Both the position numbers and the translations under genes were made by a program. The notes under the pieces were generated by a model. That model made no database searches. It had not been told where the DNA came from and was given only the letters and a program-made list of their open reading frames with translations. 60,182 bases of DNA from Melioribacter roseus (lineage in GTDB: Bacteria > Bacteroidota > Ignavibacteria > Ignavibacteriales > Melioribacteraceae), in assembly GCA_020722005.1 (NCBI GenBank), contig DYLP01000012.1:1-60182 (forward strand). Reading direction: 5' to 3'. Positions 18,359-26,837 of this stretch are shown here, one piece after another; position 1 is the first letter of the stretch; each line of letters opens with the position of its first letter.

Positions 18359-18897
18359 AATATTACCCTGTCTGGGTTTTTTTCAATATATTCTTTCCAG
18401 TTGCGACTTTTGGATTTAGAAGTAATGGATTTGTATTTAAATGCATGACACACAGCAACAGCCAGTGCATCGGTTTCGTCGTATTTCAAATTATCAGTTT
18501 TGATGCCGCAGATTTTTGAAATCATAAATTGAATTTGTTGCTTGGACGATGAACCTTTTCCGCAGATTGCTTTTTTGATTTCTCTCGGCGAATATTCCCG
18601 AACATTCAAATTATTCTGTGCTGCAGTCAATAACGATACGCCTCTGGCATAACCGATTTTAAGCGCCGACTGTACATTTTTACCGTAGAAAGCTGTTTCG
18701 AGAGCAAATTCGTCAGGTTTATATTTTTTAATAGCTGCCGTTAGATCGTCGTGTATTTTTTTTAGTCTGAATGCAAAATCGTCTACTGCAGGAATACGGA
18801 TAATACCCGAAGAGATGTATGAAATTTCGTTTTCATTAAAATCGATGATCCCGAAACCCGTTATTAGAGTGCCGGGATCAACACCTAAGATTCTCAT
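18355..18897 (-). CDS. ruvC: Holliday junction resolvase RuvC
   Basis: Endonuclease that cuts Holliday junctions, 180 residues. The RNase H-like fold opens with MRILGVDPGTLITGFGII (first catalytic Asp in GVDPG), followed by EFALETAFYGKNVQSALKIGYARG with the second acidic residue, and ends YDETDALAVAVCHAF with the last catalytic Asp pair. It sits between yebC and ruvA in one tight operon. Confidence 0.97.
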   Translation of the reverse strand: MRILGVDPGTLITGFGIIDFNENEISYISSGIIRIPAVDDFAFRLKKIHDDLTAAIKKYKPDEFALETAFYGKNVQSALKIGYARGVSLLTAAQNNLNVREYSPREIKKAICGKGSSSKQQIQFMISKICGIKTDNLKYDETDALAVAVCHAFKYKSITSKSKSRNWKEYIEKNPDRVIL

Positions 18898-18898
18898 T

Positions 18899-19630
18899 TT
18901 ATTGTTCTTCTACAAAGTCGGCATTTGTAAAAACATTTTGAACGTCGTCGTTGTCTTCAAGCGACTCGATTAACTTCATTAATTTTTCGGCTTCTTCTCC
19001 TTTAATAGCAATCTGATTTTTTGCTATCCACTGTAACGACGCATTTTCAACTGGTAAACCTTTTTCGACCAAAGCGCGTCTTACCGCCTCAAAAGACTCG
19101 AGAGTTGTAACTACTTCGAAAAATTCCTCTTCGGTTTGCAAATCGTCGGCTCCGGCATCAATAATAATTTCCATCATTTCGTCTTCCGACATCCCGTCAC
19201 GCTTAACGGTTATAATACCTTTTCGTTCGAACATCCATGCGACGGAATTCGATTCGCCGAGGCTGCCACCATTTTTCGAAAAGATATGACGAATTTCGGC
19301 GACGGTTCTGTTTTTATTATCCGTGGCAGCTTCGACCAATATTGCAATGCCGCCTGGACCGTAGCCTTCGTAAACCACCTCGTGATAAGTAGCTCCTTCT
19401 AATTCGCCTGTAGCTTTTTTAATTGCGCGTTCAATATTTTCGGCAGGCATATTGGCTGCTTTGGCATTATCAACTGCCAATCTGAGTCGTGGGTTTGCTT
19501 CCGGATCGCCACCGCCCTGACGAGCAGCAATTGTAATTTCTTTAATTAGTTTAGTAAATAATTTACCTCTCTTGGCATCTAATACGGCTTTTTTCCTTTT
19601 AATTGTTGCCCATTTTGAATGTCCGGACAT
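18899..19630 (-). CDS. yebC: YebC/PmpR family protein
   Basis: Protein of 243 residues opening [25 protein letters not shown], the signature of the YebC family, with [22 protein letters not shown] in the middle domain. Members are described as transcriptional regulators and, for some, as factors that help ribosomes through difficult motifs. The gene next to ruvC is the classical position of the regulator-like paralogue. Good Shine-Dalgarno GGAG before the ATG. Confidence 0.95.
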   Translation of the reverse strand: MSGHSKWATIKRKKAVLDAKRGKLFTKLIKEITIAARQGGGDPEANPRLRLAVDNAKAANMPAENIERAIKKATGELEGATYHEVVYEGYGPGGIAILVEAATDNKNRTVAEIRHIFSKNGGSLGESNSVAWMFERKGIITVKRDGMSEDEMMEIIIDAGADDLQTEEEFFEVVTTLESFEAVRRALVEKGLPVENASLQWIAKNQIAIKGEEAEKLMKLIESLEDNDDVQNVFTNADFVEEQ

Positions 19631-19633
19631 AAA

Positions 19634-21358
19634 TTACTCCTTTATATTATTTTTGATTTTCAAGTCCTTTATACGTATTTGTGGAAATTCTTTGCCGTCT
19701 TTATTAATTGTTTCAATTGTATATACAATATCCACTAAATCTCGGTCTTTATCAATATAATCTGCATAAAAACCTAGATTGAATCCAATAGCATCGAATA
19801 CTTTGTCGTTACTGTTTTGTTTGAAAGAAGTTACTATGTGATTCATGCCGACAACTTTTGGAGGATAGACCAGACTAACATTCTCACTTAAGAAAACAGG
19901 GCGCATATTGCCTGGACCAAAAGGAGCGAACTGTCGGAGAATACGTAAGAACTTAGGCGATATTTCGGAAAACGAAAGTTTTAAGTCGATCGTAATTTCC
20001 GGATAGATATCTTCTTCGTTCATCGACTTGCAAAGAATATCGTTAAAGCGTTTTTTGAACTCATCCAGTTTATCGATTGAAACTGCAAGTCCTGCGGCTG
20101 CTTCGTGACCTCCGAATTGAAGCAGTAGATCTTCACAGCTTTGGAGAGCTTCGTAAATATTGAATCCGGGTATGCTACGCGCAGAACCCTTAGCAATACC
20201 ATCAACAGTAGTGAGCATTATTGCAGGACGGTAGAATTTTTCGACAAGACGCGAAGCCACTATTCCGATTACACCTGGATGCCATTCAGGGTCGTGCAGT
20301 ACTATTCCCATATTAGTATTCAGGTCGATCTCTTTTTCGACAATGCTGACGGCGTGACTGAATGTGGCTTCGTCGATTTCCCTTCTTTTTGAATTTTCCT
20401 CTTCGAGTATTTTTGCCAATTGGCTTGCTTTTAAAGGATCGTTCGTAGTAAATAGTTCAACGGCTCGATGAGCATCACCGAGTCTGCCAACGGCATTAAT
20501 CCTGGGGGCAATTGTAAATACAATTTGGCCGGCGGACAAATTTCCCAGTTCCATTCTTGCCGAACGGATCAGGGCTTCGATTCCAGGTCTCGGATTTTTA
20601 TTGATTATTTCGAGACCTTCTCGAACAAGTATTCTATTTTCATCTACAAGTGGAACTATATCAGCAGCACTTGCGAGCGCCACCAAGTCGAGATATTTAT
20701 AAGCCATTTCTTTTTTGCCAATTCTATCGCCGATTGCAGTAGCCAGTTTAAAAGCGACTCCTGCGCCTGAAAGACTTTTGAAGGGATACGTATCGGTTGG
20801 TTTGAGGGGGTCAAGCACTGCATAAGCTTCTGGTAATTGTTCTTTAGGTTGATGGTGGTCGCAAACAATAACGTCAATTTTATGAGATTTGGCGTGTTGA
20901 ATTTCCTCAACAGCCGTAATGCCACAATCCACTGAGATAATTAGATTAACACCCTGCTCGTTTAGATAATCGATGCTTTGATTCGAAATTCCGTAGCCTT
21001 CTGTAAGACGGTTGGGAATATAAGTCATTACATCGGCGCCCAGTTCTTTAAGGAACAGATACATCAGAGCTGCCGAGCAAGTGCCGTCGACGTCATAGTC
21101 GCCATAGACGCAAATTTTTTGGTTGTTTGTAATTGCCTCGATAACCCGTTGGGTGGCTTGCTGCATACCATCCATCATAAAAGGGTCGTGAAGCGAGCCG
21201 AGCGAAGGACGGAAAAACGTCTTAGCTTCAAAAAAGTTGGTAATTCCTCGTTGAATCAGGAGGATGGCTAAAGCTTTCGAAATATTGAGACTGTCCGCTA
21301 GCGATAGAATTGATTTTTCATCTGGTAAATCTTTTAATTTCCAGCGTTTAGATTTCAT
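19634..21358 (-). CDS. recJ: Single-stranded-DNA-specific exonuclease RecJ
   Basis: 5'-3' exonuclease of the DHH family, 574 residues. Phosphoesterase motifs seen are CVYGDYDVDGTCSAALMY, VICDHHQPKEQLP (the DHH motif) and LSGAGVAFKL. The DHHA1 domain contains GIVASRLVEKFYRP and LLQFGGHEAAAGLAV, followed by an OB-fold domain from about residue 460. First gene of the block recJ-yebC-ruvC-ruvA, with gaps of a few bases, so recombination and repair functions are transcribed together just downstream of the RNase P RNA gene. Confidence 0.97.
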   Translation of the reverse strand: MKSKRWKLKDLPDEKSILSLADSLNISKALAILLIQRGITNFFEAKTFFRPSLGSLHDPFMMDGMQQATQRVIEAITNNQKICVYGDYDVDGTCSAALMYLFLKELGADVMTYIPNRLTEGYGISNQSIDYLNEQGVNLIISVDCGITAVEEIQHAKSHKIDVIVCDHHQPKEQLPEAYAVLDPLKPTDTYPFKSLSGAGVAFKLATAIGDRIGKKEMAYKYLDLVALASAADIVPLVDENRILVREGLEIINKNPRPGIEALIRSARMELGNLSAGQIVFTIAPRINAVGRLGDAHRAVELFTTNDPLKASQLAKILEEENSKRREIDEATFSHAVSIVEKEIDLNTNMGIVLHDPEWHPGVIGIVASRLVEKFYRPAIMLTTVDGIAKGSARSIPGFNIYEALQSCEDLLLQFGGHEAAAGLAVSIDKLDEFKKRFNDILCKSMNEEDIYPEITIDLKLSFSEISPKFLRILRQFAPFGPGNMRPVFLSENVSLVYPPKVVGMNHIVTSFKQNSNDKVFDAIGFNLGFYADYIDKDRDLVDIVYTIETINKDGKEFPQIRIKDLKIKNNIKE

Positions 21359-21375
21359 ATCATTTCAGAATAGGG

Positions 21376-21800
21376 AACAGATGAATCGTGTCTGTAAGCC
21401 GAATTCTGTAATCCGCCAGGGGCGGACGGCAGTTATTTATCTTGACCCGGTATTACTACCGGGTTCCAGCGGTCTACCCGAAGGTACTAAAGGCGAACAA
21501 CCTCTTTCCCGTCAAAACGGGAAGACCTTCTGCTTGACCTTGCTCCAGGTGGGGTTTACCTTGTCCTGCCAGTGACAGGATCCCGTAACGGGACCTTCGA
21601 CATTACTGCCGAAGCGGTGAGCTCTTACCTCACCTTTTCACCCTTACCCCAACTAAAGTCAGGGCGGTCTGTTTTCTGTGGCACTATCCGTGTTCCGGAT
21701 AAACCGGAACCCCGGGTGTTACCCGGCACCTTGTTCTGCGGAGTTCGGACTTTCCTCCCCTTACATATCGGGGCAACTGCCCAACACGATTCATCTGCTC
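21376..21800 (-). ncRNA. rnpB: RNase P RNA, bacterial type A
   Basis: Ribozyme component of RNase P, about 425 nt, on the minus strand. Read on that strand, the 5' part contains the conserved GAGGAAAGTCCG (complement of 21746-21757) followed by the CAGAACAAGGTGCCGGGTAA type region. The 3' part contains ACAGAATTCGGCTTA (complement of 21395-21409), which forms helix P4 with the 5' element. The ends pair as helix P1 (GATGAATCGTGT against ACACGATTCATC). Frames open through this region on the other strand and are not genes. Ends are approximate. Confidence 0.95.
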
Positions 21801-21933
21801 TTCTTCTGCTCTTATTATTTATACATTACTTTTTCAATTGAGACAAATATAATAAATTTAATCCCACTCCGCACTATCAAAATTCTGACTTTTCAATTAC
21901 ACCTGTCTGCGAAAAAAGTTTCAGAAAGGAGAT

Positions 21934-23073
21934 TTAGTTGCTCATCAAATTGGCGATAAAACGCATGTTTTTGGAACTCGAATTCGATATGATGATTTTA
22001 ATTACCGCAGTCAATGGCACTGAGAGAAACATTCCCACAATTCCCCAGATATAACCCCAGAGCATAAGTGAAATCAATATTACAAGCGGATTCAATCCCA
22101 AACGATCGCCAAAGACCATTGGTTCGACTATGTTTCCGAGTATGTTTTGTATAAGAATTAATGTTGCTGTAACAAGTATTGTGTAACCGAATGATTCGAA
22201 TTGTATCAAAGTCATCAATGCCGGTAATATTACTGCTATTATCGAACCAATATTGGGAATAAAATTCAGCAGAAATGCAAGCGTTGCCCATACCACATAA
22301 AACTCTACTCCGTAAAGCCACAATACCAGTCCTATTAGAATACCGAGCGTAAAACTTATTAGAAACTTTGTTATGATATATTTTTGCACCTGGCTCGTAA
22401 TGTCTTTGAAAGTCCTTTTTAATTTCATTTCTCTTTGAATGGTCATAGTAGCAAGCTGGTCGTCTATCGATTTTTCATACAATCCTTCTTTAAGACTTTT
22501 TTCTTGCAATTCCTTTTTCAGTTTTTTCACAGTCGTCTTGACATTCTTTTCGACGTATCGAATTCTGATTGCTTCGAATATTTTTTCGTGACCGCTGCTG
22601 ATAAAAATGAAAAAGAAGAGAATCAGAAAAAGACTCACAAAAATATTGAGAGTCGAGGAGAACAATCCGCCCACTATTGAACCATAATCAATATTTTCAA
22701 TCGTTTTTAGAAATTCTCGCATCATCATATCGTTCATGCCAATGGAATGCATGCCTTCCTGAAATAAACGGATTATCTTTTCCTGATATTGGGGCAAAAC
22801 TTCGCTGAAACGTACAAACCGCCCTACAATTATCTGAACCACTCCGCCAAATAGAGCAAGTGTAATTATTATATTCAACAAGATTATAACAGGAACAGGA
22901 ATCTTCTTTTGTTTGAGGAATCCGTTCATCGGTTCGAAAACGAAATAAAGGAAGTACGAAATTACGAAGGGAATAAAGATGTGTCGTAATTCTTTTAACA
23001 CCATAAAAATTATTACAAGACCTATAACCGATATAAAAAAGGTAACTGCCGGGTCGATGTTTTTTTTCTTCAT
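21934..23073 (-). CDS. AI-2E family inner-membrane transporter
   Basis: Integral membrane protein of 379 residues with about eight membrane segments in the TqsA/PerM/YhhT pattern: two N-terminal helices, a long cytoplasmic middle region (about 165-230), and a C-terminal group including FLLNFIPNIGSIIAVILPALM and LNPLVILISLMLWGYIWGIVGMFLSVPL, the family signature. Members export small solutes; some are Na+/H+ antiporters, and the substrate here is unknown. The frame can open at a TTG at 23088, but the ATG at 23073 has AAGGG 7 bases upstream and is preferred. Confidence 0.92.
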   Translation of the reverse strand: MKKKNIDPAVTFFISVIGLVIIFMVLKELRHIFIPFVISYFLYFVFEPMNGFLKQKKIPVPVIILLNIIITLALFGGVVQIIVGRFVRFSEVLPQYQEKIIRLFQEGMHSIGMNDMMMREFLKTIENIDYGSIVGGLFSSTLNIFVSLFLILFFFIFISSGHEKIFEAIRIRYVEKNVKTTVKKLKKELQEKSLKEGLYEKSIDDQLATMTIQREMKLKRTFKDITSQVQKYIITKFLISFTLGILIGLVLWLYGVEFYVVWATLAFLLNFIPNIGSIIAVILPALMTLIQFESFGYTILVTATLILIQNILGNIVEPMVFGDRLGLNPLVILISLMLWGYIWGIVGMFLSVPLTAVIKIIISNSSSKNMRFIANLMSN

Positions 23074-23315
23074 ATCTGCCCTTATCAACTATCAAAATAT
23101 AATGAATTCTTTTCTAAGTAAGAGTGAGGTGTACCGCTTAACAAATAATTTTATGACAAATTTTTACACTGACAAAATTAGATAAATTTATTATCGTTAT
23201 ATACGAGTATGAGTTTATATTGAGAAAAATTGTTGCACTTATGAAAATTAACTAATCCCAAAATCATATCTTACGATAATAAGTTAGGAAATAATTTTAT
23301 CCGCTCGGAGGTTCT

Positions 23316-24044
23316 ATGGAACAGCTGAACTTAAATATCTTTAATATCTTTATTACCTCTGCAGACGATGCAGAATTAGCAGAATATAAATTGCTGGCAG
23401 CACTGAAAAATTACAAAGAAGAATTCCATAAATATCGGCTCTATCCATTCTTCGGTGAAATTGTTGATGTTAGCAACCAACTACGTCAGCTAATTTACAG
23501 CAAAGAAGAATTTAATAAACACCGTTCAAAAAAAATAACCGGCATTGATCTGGAAAATCAACAATTGATTTACGAATACACCGAAGAGACCCTGAGCGAA
23601 GAAAAAATATCGCGCGTCTTTTCATTTATTGAATGGGCTCTGCCAAAGATTAAAGAAACTCTGGAAGAAGGAGCGGCAATTTATGATTTCGTTGAAAGCA
23701 ATATTGAGATAAAAGAAATTGGTTTGCTCCCGATTTACAAAGACGAAGGTTACTTTTTCGTAAGGAACAATCTGGAGCGAATGCTCTATATCTATAAATT
23801 TTCAATGGCAAAGGTTGTCAATTCAAACGTTCCATTCCAGTCGCTAAAAACAAATTTCGTTGAAGTCTTCAAAGAAGAAACAGCAGTTGTACCGCCGGAG
23901 GCAATTAAACTGGAATTAATCAAAAAATATCCGGACCTGCCAAATCCGGCGACATACAATCTTGATACGGATGTCGATTTCCCGTTCAACGAGACTGTGC
24001 TTCCAGTAGCAAAGCGTAAGTTTATTCGCTTCCTTGCCGCTTAG
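23316..24044 (+). CDS. Protein of unknown function
   Basis: I do not recognise this 242-residue protein. It has no signal peptide, membrane segment or catalytic motif that I can see. The sequence is rich in Glu, Lys and aromatic residues, predicted mostly helical in the first 150 residues, with a proline-rich part near 195-225. A strong ribosome site CGGAGGTTCTATGG supports translation. Its 3' end overlaps by 23 bases the end of a radical SAM pseudogene on the other strand. It stands alone with about 220 bases of AT-rich DNA upstream. Confidence 0.7.
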   Translation: MEQLNLNIFNIFITSADDAELAEYKLLAALKNYKEEFHKYRLYPFFGEIVDVSNQLRQLIYSKEEFNKHRSKKITGIDLENQQLIYEYTEETLSEEKISRVFSFIEWALPKIKETLEEGAAIYDFVESNIEIKEIGLLPIYKDEGYFFVRNNLERMLYIYKFSMAKVVNSNVPFQSLKTNFVEVFKEETAVVPPEAIKLELIKKYPDLPNPATYNLDTDVDFPFNETVLPVAKRKFIRFLAA

Positions 24045-24774
24045 GTACGGAACGTAAGAAAATGCCGAACTGCTTTTGTTCCTCGAGGCGGCACGACCAT
24101 ACGAGGTTTCCGTTCCATACCGTAATATCCGGACAGCCGTCGCATATGCTCTGCCGTCCGTCCTGCATAAAATCGACCGGCTGAATGAAAAGGATTGTCC
24201 GCATGTGAACTTTTCGGAAAATATTTAACGGATTTTTAAGATAATTTGCAAATGCCTTTCGAACTCTTTTGTCGAACAGGAAAGCGAGTAGCATCGTGGA
24301 GCGCCCCATCGATGCAAGAGTCGGAGACGCATACGAAAGATATGTTCACTTCAGAAGATGATGAAAAGTCATCACCATTTCCATGAACTTTGCGCCTCCA
24401 TAACCGTAAATTTCTCCTTTCGAACCAAAGCGTTCCGTCAAAACCATTTGAAAGAATCAACTTTTTCAGTGCCGTTGAGGTAAGCAGATGGACTAAATTC
24501 GGGATAGATTTTCTGCGCTTCGGCTACCATATCGATAGAAAGGATATCAATTTTTCGTTCGTTATCAGAATGATACGCAATAGTCTGCCAGATGATTTTT
24601 TGCCCGCCCGCATACCAATCAAACGGTAGATTCGGAACGACGTGACGAAACGCAATGAAAACCGTCGTATGCAAGATTACACATTGCAGTTGGTTCAAGC
24701 CACGAAATTGCATTATCTGCCAGATTCCATGGTAACCGATATAATTCCCTGTGATTTACCGCCTGACTGTTCAT
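24022..24774 (-). pseudogene. Radical SAM protein remnant
   Basis: Starts well (GGGTCAAAATG at 24774, MNSQAVNHRELYRLPWNLADNAISWLEPTAMCNLA, shown here in pieces) up to the first Cys of a CxxxCxxC cluster near 24680. At that point the reading frame changes and the core of the domain is gone, which indicates a deletion. The C-terminal half continues as VPNLPFDWYAGGQKIIWQ, then a one-base loss near 24440 shifts frame, then an in-frame TGA at 24348-24346 breaks LLK*TYLSYASP. The end is readable (FIQPVDFMQDGRQS, CDGCPDITVWNG, CRLEEQKQFG). Radical SAM identity rests on the N-terminus and the C-terminal Cys motif. Confidence 0.75.
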
Positions 24775-24896
24775 TTTGACCCTCTTTATTATTTTTGATA
24801 ATATCTATTTCGTCTTGCTTGAAATAGCATAATCAAACTGTCTTAGAGGGAGCCAATCGAAAATTTTATATAAGTTTTTGAATGTAAGTAAGGTAA

Positions 24897-25389
24897 TTAT
24901 TTATTAAATGTAGCATTTGCCCACGTATAAAATTCTACCAGATTATATATAATTATTTCTTCGTTTTTATTTTCTTCAGTTGAGTATTTATTTTGTTTCA
25001 CCGATTTTTTAAGCCACTCTATTGCGCCATGTTTCCATCCTTTTCCATCGATTAAAATCATTACGGTATTTTCAGGCATTGCTTCTATTGCATTCAAATA
25101 AAGGTATGGCAATTTTTCATCCACCGATCCAGAAACTTGTTGCCATTTACATTCGATACGAATATTCAGGTTATATTTCTTAGATTTAAGTAGAAATTCA
25201 GTTTTACCTTTATGGTTATATATTGTATCAAAAGGAACGTTTTCCAGTAAAATCTCATCACCGTATTTTTCTTTATTTTTTCCCAGTCCCGGTATTTTAC
25301 AAGTTCAAATCCTTTTGCTGTTAATACGGTTTTAACAGTTGTCTCAAGGAGATTTCCTGAGATGTTACTTTTTTTTTACCTTTTTTCAT
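24897..25389 (-). pseudogene. PD-(D/E)XK endonuclease next to Dam methylase, two frameshifts
   Basis: The ATG at 25389 directly follows the stop codon of the methylase (TAGATG). The start reads MKKGKKK, then frame is lost in a run of nine A. Adding one A restores SNISGNLLETTVKTVLTAKGF. A second loss in a run of six A (GGGAAAAAATAAAG) is also fixed by one A, giving NKEKYGDEILLENVPFDTIYN. The frame then runs to the stop with RIECKWQQVSGSVDEKLPY (E-x-K nuclease core) and VMILIDGKGWKHGAIEWLK. With both bases restored the product is 164 residues. Frame shifts in A-runs could also be sequencing error or phase variation. Confidence 0.8.
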
Positions 25390-26379
25390 CTATACAATAG
25401 AATAATTTGTAATAACAATTTCATTAATTGAACCTCGTTTATTGGAATCGGAATTTATCATTCGCTTCGCAGGTACTCTTAATATATTATAACCAACATA
25501 TAATTTATCAAAAAAATCATCATCCGGGTTTATGTTTTTCGGATCGGAGTTACTTAACATCAACTTCAGACCTTTGCTGTCGAGTTCTCTGAACAAAGCT
25601 GCTAATTGAATTTGCTCGTTATCACTAAAATCATACTTGCTATACGCTTTAAAATTCGCAGTTTTGCTTATTGGTCTATAAGGTGGGTCAAAGTAAATGA
25701 ATGCTTCTTCTTTTAAGTCAGAAACAACTTGTTTAAAATCTGCAACCTTAATTTCTGCAATCTGCAATACCTGGCTTACGGCTAATAAATTTTCTTCATC
25801 ACAAATAGTAGGATTATCATAGTCGCCGTGCGGTGTATTAAATTCACCCTTTGAATTTACTCTATAAAGTCCGTTAAAACATGTCTTGTTCAAAAAGATA
25901 AGCTGTGCAGCTCGAGGTATCCACTTTTCAGAATAATGGCTATAATCAATGTTGAAACGTTGCAAATTATATTTGGTTCGTTGAGCATAATAAAAATCTT
26001 TTCTTCGGTCCTTGTCAAATTTTAGATAATATTTCTGGTAATTATATAAGAACTCAAGGAGTTTAGATACATCTCTTTGAATTACAGTGTAAGTTAATAT
26101 CAGTTCTTCATTTATATCATAAAGGTAAGCGCTCTTAATGTCGTAATTCTGCGCAATATCGAAAAAAACTGCACCGCTTCCTAAAAATGGTTCGTAATAA
26201 GTTCCTATTTTCCTCTCTTTAAGTTCATGCGGATACAGTTCCTGAAATTTGTCGAGCAACTGACTTTTACCGCCTGCCCATTTTAAGAAAGGACGGGCTC
26301 CGACTTTATAAACATTAAAAAGGTCTCTGACTTCAGTAGCACTAATCTTGGGGTTTATATTTTCTAAGGGAGAATTCAT
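25390..26379 (-). CDS. DNA adenine methylase, D12 class (Dam/DpnM-like)
   Basis: N6-adenine methyltransferase of 329 residues. AdoMet-binding motif FLKWAGGKSQLLDKF lies near residues 33-47, followed by YYEPFLGSGAVFFDI and the catalytic DPPYRPIS near 235-242. Domain order is that of the alpha group (Dam, M.DpnII), which usually modify GATC. The specificity is inferred. It is coupled to a broken PD-(D/E)XK nuclease gene, so it is the surviving half of a restriction-modification pair, or a solitary methylase at present. Confidence 0.92.
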   Translation of the reverse strand: MNSPLENINPKISATEVRDLFNVYKVGARPFLKWAGGKSQLLDKFQELYPHELKERKIGTYYEPFLGSGAVFFDIAQNYDIKSAYLYDINEELILTYTVIQRDVSKLLEFLYNYQKYYLKFDKDRRKDFYYAQRTKYNLQRFNIDYSHYSEKWIPRAAQLIFLNKTCFNGLYRVNSKGEFNTPHGDYDNPTICDEENLLAVSQVLQIAEIKVADFKQVVSDLKEEAFIYFDPPYRPISKTANFKAYSKYDFSDNEQIQLAALFRELDSKGLKLMLSNSDPKNINPDDDFFDKLYVGYNILRVPAKRMINSDSNKRGSINEIVITNYSIV

Positions 26380-26837
26380 ATTATTAACTCATTCATTCAA
26401 TTCCGTGCAAATTTGTAGGGATTGACAATATTAGAATACAATGTAATAAATTTATGCATTATGTATTAAAGTATATTTTTGTGAAAGCAGTTATTTTTTA
26501 CCGAATTGCAAGACCACTAATTTCGGGTTTTTGAATTTTGCCTAACCGGAATTTGATTGTCCGGCACATCTGCATAAAGGATCAGTTTAATTTGTCCAGA
26601 GTCGCTGAATTATTAAAACTATTAGAGTTAACAAGTAATCGGCAGACTCTCCGACATAATTCCATATACTATTGAATGAATTATAATCTGGTTTACAAAT
26701 CGTTTGGTTATTAACGGATTTTATGTTTGATATTGAATTAAATACCTTTTTAATTTGCCTTTTTTAACTGATATCGAACATATTATATATTTTTATTCGA
26801 ATCAAGGCGGCAAAATACCTATTTCACAATAAAAAGT
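26380..26837. other. Gene-free AT-rich stretch
   Basis: About 460 bases without a convincing gene. It holds the upstream region of the methylase at its left edge and the 3' flank of the large glycoside hydrolase at its right edge. The part at about 26530-26680 has less biased composition and short fragments that look like eroded coding sequence, but no frame longer than about 35 codons and no recognisable motif. I see no RNA gene, terminator hairpin of good quality, or insertion-sequence end. Confidence 0.5.

Noticed and set aside
21264-21841. Overlapping plus-strand open frames of about 90-103 codons
   Set aside because: They lie across the RNase P RNA gene, whose conserved structural motifs on the other strand explain the lack of stops.
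26421-26450. TTGACA with a TAATAA box on the plus strand
   Set aside because: It points into a gene-free stretch and away from the methylase, so no transcript is explained.
26530-26700. Possible eroded transposase or integrase coding fragments
   Set aside because: No motif, frame or terminal repeat could be recognised; left as unannotated.
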